A stretch of DNA of 64,000 nt from CAVPJC01 sp963705155 (lineage in GTDB: Bacteria > Chloroflexota > Anaerolineae > Anaerolineales > UBA4823), in contig CAVPJC010000015.1 of NCBI GenBank assembly GCA_963705155.1, positions 62,001 through 126,000 on the forward strand, in the 5' to 3' direction. A program made the position numbers and the translations under genes. The notes below the pieces were generated by a model. The model was not told the origin of the DNA and ran no database searches. It saw nothing but the letters and a program-made list of their open reading frames with translations. Shown piece by piece: positions 1 through 8,293 of this stretch (the first letter of the stretch is position 1; every line of letters begins with the position of its first letter).

Positions 1-2270
1 TGGGCCCAAAAGCGGGTGTGCGGGCAGCGTTATCCGACAGGATGGATGAGATCAGGAAAGCGTGCTCGGGGCGCAGGGTCTGTTCGCCGGCAGGCGGCTG
101 GTACTCGTAAACCAGGTTGCCATTAAAATCTTCAATACGGGTGATGGCCACCGGGGGAATGCGCCTGCCGCCATTGGCAAAAATGGCGTAGGCGCCGGTC
201 ATTTCCAGCAGGGTCACATCGCCGCCGCCCAGGGTGAGAGAGAGGCCATAATCGGGCCGGGCCAGGGTGGTGATCCCCATGCGGCGGGCAAACGCCAAAA
301 AGCCATCCTGGCTGGGGGTGTTGGGGTCGTCGTAGATGCCGACAAACTGCAGGGTTTTCACCGCCGGAATATTATATGAATTTGCCAGGGCATAGCGGAC
401 GGTCACCGGGCCATGGTAGCGGTCATCGTAATTGACCGGTTTGTAAACCGGGCCCGGGTCATCCGGGCGGCCCGAGGGGGTGAATTCGGAGGCCACATCC
501 CAGATCAGCGTGGATGGCGTCCAGCCTTTTTCGAAGGCAGCCGTGTAGGTGAGCGGTTTAATGGAAGAACCCGGCTGCCGTGGGCTGATCGCCATATTCA
601 CCTGTCCGGCGATGGCATCGTTGTAGAAATCAGCTGAACCCACCATTGCCAGGATCTCGCCGGTAGCCGGGCGGATAGCTACCAGGGCGCCATCGGTGGC
701 CCGGCGATCTTTCAGGTTGTTTATCTGCTGCAGAACCGTGCGCTCGGCAAGGTCTTGCAAGCCCGGGTCGAGCGTGGTGTATACCGAGAAGCCGGAACGG
801 TAGATGGTTTGGGGGTCGTACTGTGCTTCCAGCAGAGTGCGAATGTAGTTAACCCAGTGCGGGTGGCGGATCTGCACATCTGGGCGGTGGAAGGTGTAAT
901 TTTTAAGCTCGTTGGCAGCGGTGGCAGCCGCGACCGGGTCCATGCAGACGGGCTGAGGGCTGTTGCTCACGGCAATGCAGCCTTTTTCCTGGCTGTCTTG
1001 ATACATCAATACCAGAACGTCTTCCTGGCGTTTGAGGGTCAGATCGGGGTTGGTGTACACATCGTACACCGCTGGAGCCTGTGGCAGGCCTGCCAGGAAA
1101 GACGCCTGGCCCAGGGTCAGGCGGTCGGCAGACGCACCGAAGTAGGTTTGGGCGGCGGCTTCAACACCATAGGCCAGGTTGCCGTAGTAGTTTTCGTTCA
1201 GGTAGAGTTCCAGGATTTCATCTTTGGAATAGACGCGGGTCAGCTCGGCTGCCAGGACTGCCTCGCGGATTTTACGGTTGTAGCTGCGCTCGGAACGTTC
1301 CTCGGGGGTAAAAAGCAGGGTGCGCGCCAGCTGTTGGGTGATGGTAGATGCTCCGGAAGCAATGCCTCCGCCCTGGTAATTTTGCCAGAATGCGCGCAGG
1401 ATGGCGAAAATGTCGAAGCCGGGGTGAGTGTAAAACTCCTTATCCTCGGTGGCAATTGTTGCGGCAACCAGGAAGGGGGAGATTTTACTCAGGGGTACAT
1501 AGGTGCGCCGCCCGGCATTGGGGTCGAGGATTTCGTAGAGCATGTTCCCATTGCGGTCCAGGATGCGGGTGGTTTCAAACTGAGACGCTTTTTCGCGCAG
1601 CTGAGTCTACGTCGGGCAGACTGCTGCGGATTTGCAGGTACTGGAAAACGACAAAAGATGCCCCGCACAGCACACTGAGCACCAACAGGAACAGGCTGGC
1701 AACAAAGAGACGCACGAAGCACCCGATCGCGCGCCTGCCGGTTGCGGGCGGGGGTGGGGGTGGGGGGGCGTACTGCGGCCTACCCTGCGGCGGTGGCGGC
1801 GGTGGGCTTTGAACCACCGGGCGAGGACGCCGGCCTGGTTGTTGTTGGCGATAGGCAACCGGCGAGACGCGGGTGGCATCCACATCGATCTCATCCACCC
1901 GGCGCGGCAGCGCCATGCCGCGCGTATCCACGGCGGGCGGCGCCCGGCGGGGTGTCCGTTGAGGCGGCGGAGGCTGGGGTGTTGGGTTTGAGCGGGTGGG
2001 GATGGGTTGGGTGTCTTCTTCATCCAGGGAAGGCCTGGCGGGTTCCGCCGGGGGTTCTTGTCTGGAAGGAGGCAGGTCTTCCATTGGCAGGGTATCGATC
2101 CCTGGTCTGGCAACCGGCAGATCGGCATCGGGTTCGTCAGGCATGCTTTCACCTGACGACTGGCTGGTTTCAATTTCATCCCACAGAGATTGTTCTTCTT
2201 CCTCAGACGAAGACAGCAGTTTGCGAAAGCGATCGCTGGCCTCTTTATCGGGGGGAAGTGAATCGGGCAT
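1..2270 (-). CDS. Class A penicillin-binding protein (PBP1A-type), C-terminus outside window
   Basis: Bifunctional peptidoglycan synthase: lipid II polymerisation by the GT51 domain and cross-linking by the transpeptidase domain, at the outer face of the membrane. The N-terminus is a Pro/Glu-rich cytoplasmic region of about 180 residues followed by one membrane helix. GT51 motifs (ATEDKEFY, GASTITQQL, LNENYYGN) and the transpeptidase SSIK and SYN motifs are readable. The start at 2270 is chosen because AAAGG lies 6 bases before that ATG and it avoids overlap with the upstream gene. A one-base surplus near 1604 shifts the frame just after the membrane helix (DVD then QLREKASQFETT). Because both halves are otherwise well preserved, I read it as an indel error. 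The KTG box lies beyond the window edge. Confidence 0.9.
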
Positions 2271-2280
2271 AATGACCTTT

Positions 2281-2751
2281 CTACTTCGGCCTGGCGGCAA
2301 TCAGGGCCGTCCAGGTGCCTTTCATAACGGTCTGGTTATTTTGATTTTTGACATCCAGGCCAATGACGATGGCGCCTCCGCCTATGCGGCGTAGCTCCTT
2401 GGTTTCAAGCACCTCGATTTCAACATGGACGGTGTCGCCAATCGTGACAGGCTGGATAAACTTCCATTCGTTGATTTCCCTGAAGGCCAGGATGGTGCCT
2501 TCCATGACGCCGGTCTGTACGACCAGACCGGAAGCGATTGAGAGCCCCAGTAAGCCGTGCGCTACCCGTTGCTTGAACGGAGAGTTCCTGGAATACTCGG
2601 CATCAGTGTGGATCTGGTTGAAGTCACCCGATAGACCGGCAAAAGTTACAATATCGCTCTCCGTTACGGTGCGTCCGGCGCTGATCACTTTTTGACCGGA
2701 CTGGAACTCTTCAAAATACATGCCGCGCGGTTGGGAAGGTAAAGGGGACAT
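2281..2751 (-). CDS. MaoC-like hot-dog dehydratase
   Basis: A 156-residue single hot-dog domain of the MaoC / (R)-specific enoyl-CoA hydratase family, expected to hydrate 2-enoyl-CoA thioesters in the cytoplasm. The hydratase motif is clear: D43 and H48 in GDFNQIHTD, preceded by VTFAGLSG, with AHGLLGLS following. AGGAG sits 6 bases upstream of the ATG. The gene lies 10 bp upstream of the penicillin-binding protein gene on the same strand, so the two probably share a transcript although their functions are unrelated. The true substrate (fatty acid, polyhydroxyalkanoate or other acyl-CoA) cannot be told from the sequence. Confidence 0.88.
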   Translation of the reverse strand: MSPLPSQPRGMYFEEFQSGQKVISAGRTVTESDIVTFAGLSGDFNQIHTDAEYSRNSPFKQRVAHGLLGLSIASGLVVQTGVMEGTILAFREINEWKFIQPVTIGDTVHVEIEVLETKELRRIGGGAIVIGLDVKNQNNQTVMKGTWTALIAARPK

Positions 2752-2821
2752 GCTTTGCTCCTGGACAGTATGGTACAGACATGTTCTCCCATTCTAGCAT
2801 AATTTCTCAACAAAAATGGCT

Positions 2822-2850
2822 TTGACCTTTCCGGCTAATTACCATACAAT
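2822..2850 (+). promoter_or_regulatory. Sigma-70-type promoter of the glycosidase-like gene
   Basis: TTGACC (2822-2827), a 17-bp spacer and TACAAT (2845-2850). The predicted start of transcription falls only about 5 bases before the ATG at 2862 and no Shine-Dalgarno sequence is visible, so the message would be essentially leaderless. Confidence 0.75.
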
Positions 2851-2861
2851 ACAACTAACCG

Positions 2862-5246
2862 ATGCGTGACTGGAACATCAAACCTGGCGATCCTCTGACA
2901 CTGACGCTTGCCGCCGATGCCCGACTGGGAGGCACAGATTACTGTAACGACCAGATCTGGGAGCTCCAACTTGGCAGCGGTGAGCCGCCGGCTGTAGCGC
3001 TGCATACCACCTACGGGCTGCGGGCTCGCTCGCAGCGCCTCTTCCCGCGCTTTACAGAAGGCGACCACACTGCCAGCGAGCCTGTGGGGTTCAAAAGCCC
3101 GCCGGTCGTGCGCCGGTTTTATCCCAATTACCTGCATGTGCATTTCATCCCATTGCAAGACATAGACGTAGATGCCGAATACTGGGTTCCCGATTCGCAC
3201 GCGGTGGCGGGTCGTTTGAGCATTCGCAATGCTGGCAGGTATCCACGCCAGATACAGGTGAGCTGGGTGGCGCTGTTGGCCCCCAACGATGGTCAGCGCA
3301 TGGCGCCAGCCGAAGTGAGCGCTGTGCAGGTGCTGACCGGATCCAGCGAAGGTCTGGTGCCGGTGGTCTTTATCACCGGCGGGCCGCGGGCTGTCAGCAG
3401 CCCGTATCCAGCCCTGGTGCAGACGATTGACCTGGCGGTGGGTGAAACGCAAAGCCTGACCTGGAGCCATGCAGCGCTGGGTAACCTGGAAGAATCATTT
3501 GATCTGGCCCGCCGGCTGGCAGCGCGCTCCTGGGATGCGGAAATTGCCAGGATCGAATTACTCAACGCCGGGCAAATTGAACTTCACACCGGCAATCCCG
3601 ATTGGGACATCGCCTTCGCCCTGGCCCAAAAGGTGGCTTTGAGCCTCGCGGTTGGACCGGCAAGCGGACTGCCGGCAGCCTCCTTTGTGCTCACGCGCCA
3701 GCCCGATCAGGGTTTTTCACGGCGTGGGGATGGCAGTGATTACAATTATCTGTGGAATGGCCAGCCCGTTCTGGATGCCTATTATCTTTCCGGTTTCCTG
3801 CTTCCTGCTGCTCCGCAGGTGGTGCAAGGCTGGGTGGAGAATTATCTTGCCACACGGGCCGAAGATGGCAGCCTGGATTGGAAGCCCGGCCTGGCAGGCC
3901 AGCGGGGTTTGCTGATGGCTACCCCGCTTGTCGCCACGCTTGCCTGGCGCGCCTTTCAACTGAGTAACGACCTGGTCTTCCTGGAAGGTGTGTACCAAAA
4001 ACTGTTCGACTTTTTACAGGCCTGGTTCACTCCCCGTCATGACCGTGACGGGGATGGCGTGCCCGAGTGGGATCATCCCATGCAGGCCGGTTTTGAAGAC
4101 CATCCGGTATTTTCGCGCTGGCAAGATTGGGCCCAGGGCCTGGATATCAGCACGGCCGAAAGCCCGGCGCTGTGTACGTTCTTGTACCGGGAATGCCGGT
4201 CGTTGATCCAGATGGCGGCGCGTTTGAACCGCGAAAATGACACACCAATCCTGCTCTCCCAGGCTGATGTGCTGCGAACTGCTCTGGAAGCCTCGTGGAA
4301 TGCAGACCAGGCCTCCTATCTGTACCGCGACCGCGATACGCACCTGACTCCCGCCGGCGAAATCCTTGGCGAGCGCACCGGGCCAGGCGAGCTGATGCTG
4401 CAGTGCGGTTTTGATCAGCCGGAGCGGCTCTTCTTTTTAGTGACGAGCACCGGCGAAACCACGTTGAAACCGCACATCATCGTGTACGGCGAAAACGCTG
4501 CCGGTCAAAGCAGGGTCGAACACCTGAGCGATGATCGCTTCCGCTGGTATATGGGCCGGGGCGTGTTGACCACCGAGCGCGTCTACCGCAGGTTAGATCA
4601 CATTGAAATCCAGGGCATCCATAGCGCCGATAAGATCACCGTTTCCAGCGCTGGCTATTGCTGTTCCGACATGACCAACCTTGCGCCTCTCTGGGCGGGT
4701 ATACCCGAGCCAGAACGTGCCGAGCAGCTGGTGCGCGCCACAATTACACAGCCCAAAAAATACTGGCGTGAGTACGGCTTACCGGCCTGTCCTGCTGGAG
4801 AGCCTGGCGTTGAGCAGAGCGCCTGTTCCGCGGTTCAACTGTACTGGAATACGTTGATCGGTGAGGGTTTGTTGTCTTATGGTTACCAGGATGAGGCTGC
4901 CGAGCTGGTGACGCGCTTGATGAAGGCGGTGGTGATAAATCTTAAGGAAACCGGCGCATTTTACCGGTCATATCACGCGGAGACGGGGCGGGGAATGGGC
5001 GAGCGCAATGCCCTGAGCGGTCTTGCGCCTCAAGAGCTGTTCCTGGAAACACTGGGTGTGCGTCCACTCTCGCCTTTTAAGGTGTTTGTGAACGGGTTTA
5101 ATCCATTTCCGTGGCCAGTTACGGTAAAATATCGAGGACTCTCTGTTCTCCGGCGCAAAGACAAGACCATCATCACTTTCCCGGATGGATATACAGCCAC
5201 CGTGAAAGGCCCGGCGCCGCAGATTGTTTCGCATGAAATGGAATAA
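2862..5246 (+). CDS. Six-hairpin (alpha/alpha)6 glycosidase-like protein
   Basis: A 794-residue protein without signal peptide or membrane segment. The N-terminal ~250 residues look like a beta-sandwich domain and the rest resembles the (alpha/alpha)6 barrels of GH63/GH15-like or amylo-1,6-glucosidase-like enzymes: repeated helical pairs, the loop RDGDGVPEWDHP near residues 393-404, and LYWNTLIGEGLLSYG near the end. It is likely to act on an alpha-linked glucan or glycoside in the cytoplasm, but the family is not certain and I do not assign catalytic acids. It is transcribed divergently from the MaoC gene and has its own leaderless-type promoter. No frameshift is seen. Alternative: a non-catalytic six-hairpin protein. 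Confidence 0.65.
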   Translation: MRDWNIKPGDPLTLTLAADARLGGTDYCNDQIWELQLGSGEPPAVALHTTYGLRARSQRLFPRFTEGDHTASEPVGFKSPPVVRRFYPNYLHVHFIPLQDIDVDAEYWVPDSHAVAGRLSIRNAGRYPRQIQVSWVALLAPNDGQRMAPAEVSAVQVLTGSSEGLVPVVFITGGPRAVSSPYPALVQTIDLAVGETQSLTWSHAALGNLEESFDLARRLAARSWDAEIARIELLNAGQIELHTGNPDWDIAFALAQKVALSLAVGPASGLPAASFVLTRQPDQGFSRRGDGSDYNYLWNGQPVLDAYYLSGFLLPAAPQVVQGWVENYLATRAEDGSLDWKPGLAGQRGLLMATPLVATLAWRAFQLSNDLVFLEGVYQKLFDFLQAWFTPRHDRDGDGVPEWDHPMQAGFEDHPVFSRWQDWAQGLDISTAESPALCTFLYRECRSLIQMAARLNRENDTPILLSQADVLRTALEASWNADQASYLYRDRDTHLTPAGEILGERTGPGELMLQCGFDQPERLFFLVTSTGETTLKPHIIVYGENAAGQSRVEHLSDDRFRWYMGRGVLTTERVYRRLDHIEIQGIHSADKITVSSAGYCCSDMTNLAPLWAGIPEPERAEQLVRATITQPKKYWREYGLPACPAGEPGVEQSACSAVQLYWNTLIGEGLLSYGYQDEAAELVTRLMKAVVINLKETGAFYRSYHAETGRGMGERNALSGLAPQELFLETLGVRPLSPFKVFVNGFNPFPWPVTVKYRGLSVLRRKDKTIITFPDGYTATVKGPAPQIVSHEME

Positions 5247-5282
5247 AAACGGTTGCATCGGCCTTTAGCAGAGGAGTTGAGC

Positions 5283-5870
5283 ATGCAAAATTTCCGTTCT
5301 TCAGATGAAATATTTTCAGAAATGCGCCACAACCGTGAAAAGAACCCGGCGGTTGATGCCGATGAAGACCAGGCCTCCGGGCGTAAAACCCCACCCGTGG
5401 AACTTTTGATGGTCGTTGTAATCCAGTCGCAGGATGTGCACCGCACCACCCAGGCGTTGAACCGGGTGGGAATTTATGTTACCCGCCTTTCCAGCACTGG
5501 TGCATTCCTGGGGCGGCGCAATACTACCCTGCTGATTGGTCTGGCGGCCGACCAGGAGGAGCTGGGATTGAGCGTCATCCATGAAAACTGCCGCCAACGG
5601 GTGGAGTATGTATCCACACCACTGGAAGGTGCTCCTATGCCGATCCCGGTTGCAACCCCCATTACGGTGGGCGGCGCGACGGTCTTCACCCTGCGTGTGG
5701 AGCGGTTCGATGGAGATCTTAATCATGAAGATGATTATTGCCATACTGGGAGATCAGGACAATGCGCCGGTTACCCAGGCGCTGGTTCAGGCCGGGTTCA
5801 GGGCTACACGAATATCATCTACGGGGGCGTTTCTGCGGCGCGGATCGAGCACACTGCTCATCGGCGTTGA
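5283..5870 (+). CDS. PII-like DUF970 protein (cyclic-di-AMP receptor family), first of a tandem pair
   Basis: DUF970 proteins (DarA/PstA-type) are trimeric PII-like sensors that bind c-di-AMP in Firmicutes. This copy has an extra acidic N-terminal tail of about 40 residues before the domain. The core shows LLMVVVIQSQD, RLSSTGAFLGRRNTTLLIGL and a final strand ending VERF. AGAGGAG precedes the ATG. Homologues normally stop right after VERF. Here the frame runs on for about 50 unrelated residues across the start of the next gene to a stop at 5870. If one base is missing near 5710, the frame would close at the TAA at 5719-5721, just before the next ATG. I favour that shorter product. Confidence 0.75.
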   Translation: MQNFRSSDEIFSEMRHNREKNPAVDADEDQASGRKTPPVELLMVVVIQSQDVHRTTQALNRVGIYVTRLSSTGAFLGRRNTTLLIGLAADQEELGLSVIHENCRQRVEYVSTPLEGAPMPIPVATPITVGGATVFTLRVERFDGDLNHEDDYCHTGRSGQCAGYPGAGSGRVQGYTNIIYGGVSAARIEHTAHRR

Positions 5871-5991
5871 GGGCGAGAAAGTGGAAGATGTCCTGCAGAT
5901 CATCCGTGATACGACTACAACGCCCGCAGAACCTGGTTTGAAACGCTGCACGCTGTTTGTGCTGGGTGTCGAGAAGTTCACTCAAATTTGA
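5725..5991 (+). CDS. PII-like DUF970 protein (cyclic-di-AMP receptor family), second copy
   Basis: An 88-residue, minimal DUF970 domain: MKMIIAILGDQD, RISSTGAFLRRGSSTLLIGVE and VEKFTQI at the end. The STGAFL motif matches the first copy and is the nucleotide-binding loop of the family. GGAG lies 8 bases upstream of the ATG. The pair probably forms a hetero- or homotrimeric nucleotide sensor. The ligand in Chloroflexota is inferred from Firmicutes members. The 3' end overlaps the convergent AMMECR1 gene by 10 bp. Confidence 0.85.
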   Translation: MKMIIAILGDQDNAPVTQALVQAGFRATRISSTGAFLRRGSSTLLIGVEGEKVEDVLQIIRDTTTTPAEPGLKRCTLFVLGVEKFTQI

Positions 5992-6563
5992 GCAGTTTCA
6001 CGGATCTCTTCCACCTGGTAGATATACACCTCGAGCTTTTTGTACCGCCAAGTTTGTGCTTGAACGCCCATCTTCAAGCATAAATGATCTAAAAACTGGG
6101 CCGGGTCGGGCAGTTTTTCCCACACCTGCGGCAAAAAAGTGGCCCGGCGCATACCGTCGCGCAGGATGACGCCATCTACACCCACGCGCAGCAGGGTCAA
6201 TAGTTCTTCTCCGTTTTTGTATTGCAATGGCTGCGGGTGGGTCAGGCGGGAAACTTCAAGTTCCAGCTCCGGCAGCTCATGCGGTTCGACAGGCGGGAAA
6301 CGGTAATCTTGAAGAGCCGCCGCCGCGGCGTGCTCACGCACATCCTGTGCCAGAGGTTGGTAGGCCTCCAGCGCGCCGATGCAGCCGCGCAGCTCCCCAT
6401 GGCGGGTGAGGGTGACGAAGGTGGCACCAGGCTCTTTCAGAGCAGCAGGCAGGGGCTCCAGGTTCAGCCGCGGCAGGCTGCCGTTGCAGACGCTATCCAC
6501 CAGCGCCTGGCGGGCTAACTGGATGAGCATGGATCGTTCATCTGGTGACAACCGATCGTTCAT
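5982..6563 (-). CDS. amrA: AMMECR1-domain protein (AmmeMemoRadiSam system protein A)
   Basis: A 193-residue AMMECR1 domain, recognised by LRGCIG (residues 58-63), the PVEPHELPELELEVS stretch and GVDGVILRDG. In many bacteria it travels with a Memo-like protein and a radical SAM enzyme (AmmeMemoRadiSam system), thought to serve an uncharacterised RNA or protein modification. Neither partner is in this window. Its ATG overlaps the stop of the upstream flavin reductase (ATGA), so the two are translationally coupled. The biochemical role is unknown. Confidence 0.85.
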   Translation of the reverse strand: MNDRLSPDERSMLIQLARQALVDSVCNGSLPRLNLEPLPAALKEPGATFVTLTRHGELRGCIGALEAYQPLAQDVREHAAAAALQDYRFPPVEPHELPELELEVSRLTHPQPLQYKNGEELLTLLRVGVDGVILRDGMRRATFLPQVWEKLPDPAQFLDHLCLKMGVQAQTWRYKKLEVYIYQVEEIRETAQI

Positions 6564-7048
6564 AATGCCTCCAGAGACCGGTAGCTGCGGTCAAAGTAGA
6601 TCAGAGGCGGCTCAGGCAGGCCGGAACGCGCTTCCAGCACCTCACCGATGAAGACCGTCTGGCTGCCGGCTGGATAGGTAGCGACCACAACGCAATCGAA
6701 CCATGCCAGACCGTCGGCGAGGAGCGGAGCGCCAGAAAACAGGGAGAATGTCTCCAGGCCTTTAAAACGGTCCTCGCTGTCGGGCATGCGTCCGGCGAAC
6801 CGGTCGGAAATCTCTTTTTGGTGCTGCCCCAGCACGGTGACGGCAAAATGACGCGCCTGTTGGACCAGCCTGTAGGTTTTTGTTGTCTGTTCGAGAGATA
6901 CCAGTACGAGGGCGGGCTCGAGGGAGAGGGACGTAAAAGAAGATACTGTCATCCCGTGTTGGGTTTCAGCATCCCGGGCAGTGACAATGGTAACGCCAGT
7001 GGGCCACCGGCGCATCGCTTTGCGAAGATTTTCGGGGTCGATTGACAT
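6560..7048 (-). CDS. Flavin reductase-like FMN-binding split-barrel protein
   Basis: A 162-residue member of the flavin reductase (HpaC/RutF-like) split-barrel family. Typical features are the N-terminal LRKAMRRWPTGVTIVTA, the FMN-contacting GMTVSSFTSLSLEPALVLVSL, and a C-terminal FIGEVLEA. Such proteins bind FMN and either reduce it with NAD(P)H for a partner monooxygenase or act as stand-alone flavoproteins. No monooxygenase is adjacent. It is coupled by ATGA overlap to the AMMECR1 gene. Confidence 0.85.
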   Translation of the reverse strand: MSIDPENLRKAMRRWPTGVTIVTARDAETQHGMTVSSFTSLSLEPALVLVSLEQTTKTYRLVQQARHFAVTVLGQHQKEISDRFAGRMPDSEDRFKGLETFSLFSGAPLLADGLAWFDCVVVATYPAGSQTVFIGEVLEARSGLPEPPLIYFDRSYRSLEAL

Positions 7049-7129
7049 GGCATCATCATACTTTTAGCGCGTACTTCCGTCAAGAGAGCGCCTGGTCTTA
7101 TCGATTTGGGTGATTGGGTTAAATTCTGG

Positions 7130-7158
7130 TTTACAGATCCGACACCCTGTATTATAAT
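7130..7158 (+). promoter_or_regulatory. Promoter of the rpsF-ssb-rpsR operon
   Basis: TTTACA at 7130-7135, a 17-bp spacer and a consensus TATAAT at 7153-7158. Predicted transcription start is near 7165, giving a leader of about 93 nt before rpsF. Confidence 0.8.
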
Positions 7159-7171
7159 TGCAGTTTATAGA

Positions 7172-7190
7172 GCCACGCATAATGCGTGGC
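7172..7190 (+). promoter_or_regulatory. Leader hairpin upstream of rpsF (possible S6:S18 autoregulatory element)
   Basis: A perfect 8-bp stem, GCCACGCA / TGCGTGGC, closes a TAA loop at the very 5' end of the predicted mRNA. A second GC-rich element (CCGGCGCCCTGCCGG) follows at about 7209-7223 before the ribosome-binding site. Leaders of rpsF operons in several phyla bind the S6:S18 dimer as feedback control. This leader is placed correctly for that, but I cannot confirm the consensus motif. Confidence 0.45.
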
Positions 7191-7257
7191 TTACTTTCCG
7201 CTCCCAACCGGCGCCCTGCCGGCATTGGGGGCTATCCCGAGGAAAGGAGGCATCCCC

Positions 7258-7539
7258 ATGCGCGAATACGAGCTGATTTTCATTGTCCATCCCGATCTGG
7301 ACGAAAACGCCTTTAAAGAAGTACTGGAAAAGGTGAAGTCCTGGATTACTGATGGCGGCGGTCAGATTGGCAATGTGGATTTGTGGGGCAAGCGCAGGCT
7401 TGCTTACACCATCCGCAAGCAGAATGAAGGCCAATATGTGTTGATGAACATAACCATAGCGCCGGCATTCAGCGCAGAACTGGAACGCAACCTGCGTTTC
7501 ATGGAACCTGTGCTGCGTTTTCTGATTGCAAGCAAGTAA
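7258..7539 (+). CDS. rpsF: 30S ribosomal protein S6
   Basis: A 93-residue S6 protein, which binds 16S rRNA in the platform of the small subunit together with S18. It starts MREYELIFIVHPDLDE, with the characteristic WGKRRLAYTIRKQNEGQY and FMEPVLRFLI. The start at 7258 is set by AAAGGAGG seven bases upstream. It is the first gene of the conserved rpsF-ssb-rpsR operon. Confidence 0.98.
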   Translation: MREYELIFIVHPDLDENAFKEVLEKVKSWITDGGGQIGNVDLWGKRRLAYTIRKQNEGQYVLMNITIAPAFSAELERNLRFMEPVLRFLIASK

Positions 7540-7586
7540 ATGGCTTCTCCGGTAGCACGATCGTTTTGACTTGTAAGGAGTTGATC

Positions 7587-7979
7587 ATGAGCCGAGGTTT
7601 AAATAAAGTCATGATAATTGGCCGGCTGGGACGAGACCCGGAGATGCGTTACACCCCCTCCGGGCGCCCTGTGGCGACATTCAGCCTGGCTACCAGTCGA
7701 ACCTGGAACACATCCGAAGGTGAAAAACGGACCGATACGGAATGGTTCAATGTGGTTGCCTGGGGCGGCCTGGCCGAAATTTGTAAGCAGTTCCTCACCA
7801 AAGGACAGCAGGTGTATGTGGAAGGGCGCCTGCAAACCCGTCATTGGGACGATCCGGAGGGGAACAAACACTCTGTAACAGAAATTGTCGCCAACGAGAT
7901 GATCATGCTGGGCGACCGGCGTGATGCCAACAGCGGCGCCGATTACACTACAGAAGAGGACGATGAGTTTCCCTTCTAA
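7587..7979 (+). CDS. ssb: Single-stranded DNA-binding protein
   Basis: A 130-residue SSB with an N-terminal OB-fold (LNKVMIIGRLGRDPEMRYTPSG, WFNVVAWGGLAE, VYVEGRLQTR) and the acidic tip DDEFPF that recruits replication and repair partners. The linker between OB-fold and tip is short. The start at 7587 follows AAGGAG by six bases; an earlier in-frame start at 7566 lacks a ribosome-binding site. It sits between rpsF and rpsR, as in most bacteria. Confidence 0.97.
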   Translation: MSRGLNKVMIIGRLGRDPEMRYTPSGRPVATFSLATSRTWNTSEGEKRTDTEWFNVVAWGGLAEICKQFLTKGQQVYVEGRLQTRHWDDPEGNKHSVTEIVANEMIMLGDRRDANSGADYTTEEDDEFPF

Positions 7980-7994
7980 AAGGAGTTAGAGAAA

Positions 7995-8291
7995 GTGTTC
8001 AACCAACCTAATTCAAAGGATAACGATCGCCAGGGTCAGGGCCAGGGCCAGGGAGCTGGAGCGCGCCGGTTCTATGCTCACCCGCGCGTGTGCCAGTTTT
8101 GCACTGACCACACTGTTGTGATCGATTACAAAAACATCGAGCTTCTGCGGCGCTATGTCACCGAGGATGGCAAGATCCGTCCACGCCGCCAGACTGGCAC
8201 CTGTGCCAAGCACCAGCGCGAGCTGGCGCGGGCCATCAAGCGCGCCCGGCACCTGGCGCTGCTCCAGTTCTCCGGTGAGACGCTGCGTTAA
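7995..8291 (+). CDS. rpsR: 30S ribosomal protein S18
   Basis: A 98-residue S18, with GTG start preceded by AGGAG. The conserved core is present: VIDYKNIELLRRYVTEDGKIRPRRQTGTCAKHQRELARAIKRAR (quoted in part: IRPRRQTGTCAKHQRELA). The N-terminus has a Gln/Gly-rich extension of about 18 residues (GQGQGQGAGAR), encoded by a short repetitive run. It follows ssb by 15 bp and precedes the isomerase gene by 2 bp. Confidence 0.97.
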   Translation: MFNQPNSKDNDRQGQGQGQGAGARRFYAHPRVCQFCTDHTVVIDYKNIELLRRYVTEDGKIRPRRQTGTCAKHQRELARAIKRARHLALLQFSGETLR

Positions 8292-8293
8292 AT

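Noticed and set aside
2779..2800. TCTCCCATT motif resembling part of the 32-bp element and recurring at 30681, 33280 and in the phnC promoter
   Set aside because: Only 9-10 bases match outside the two UvrA/exporter sites and spacing to the -10 box is inconsistent, so a common operator is not supported.
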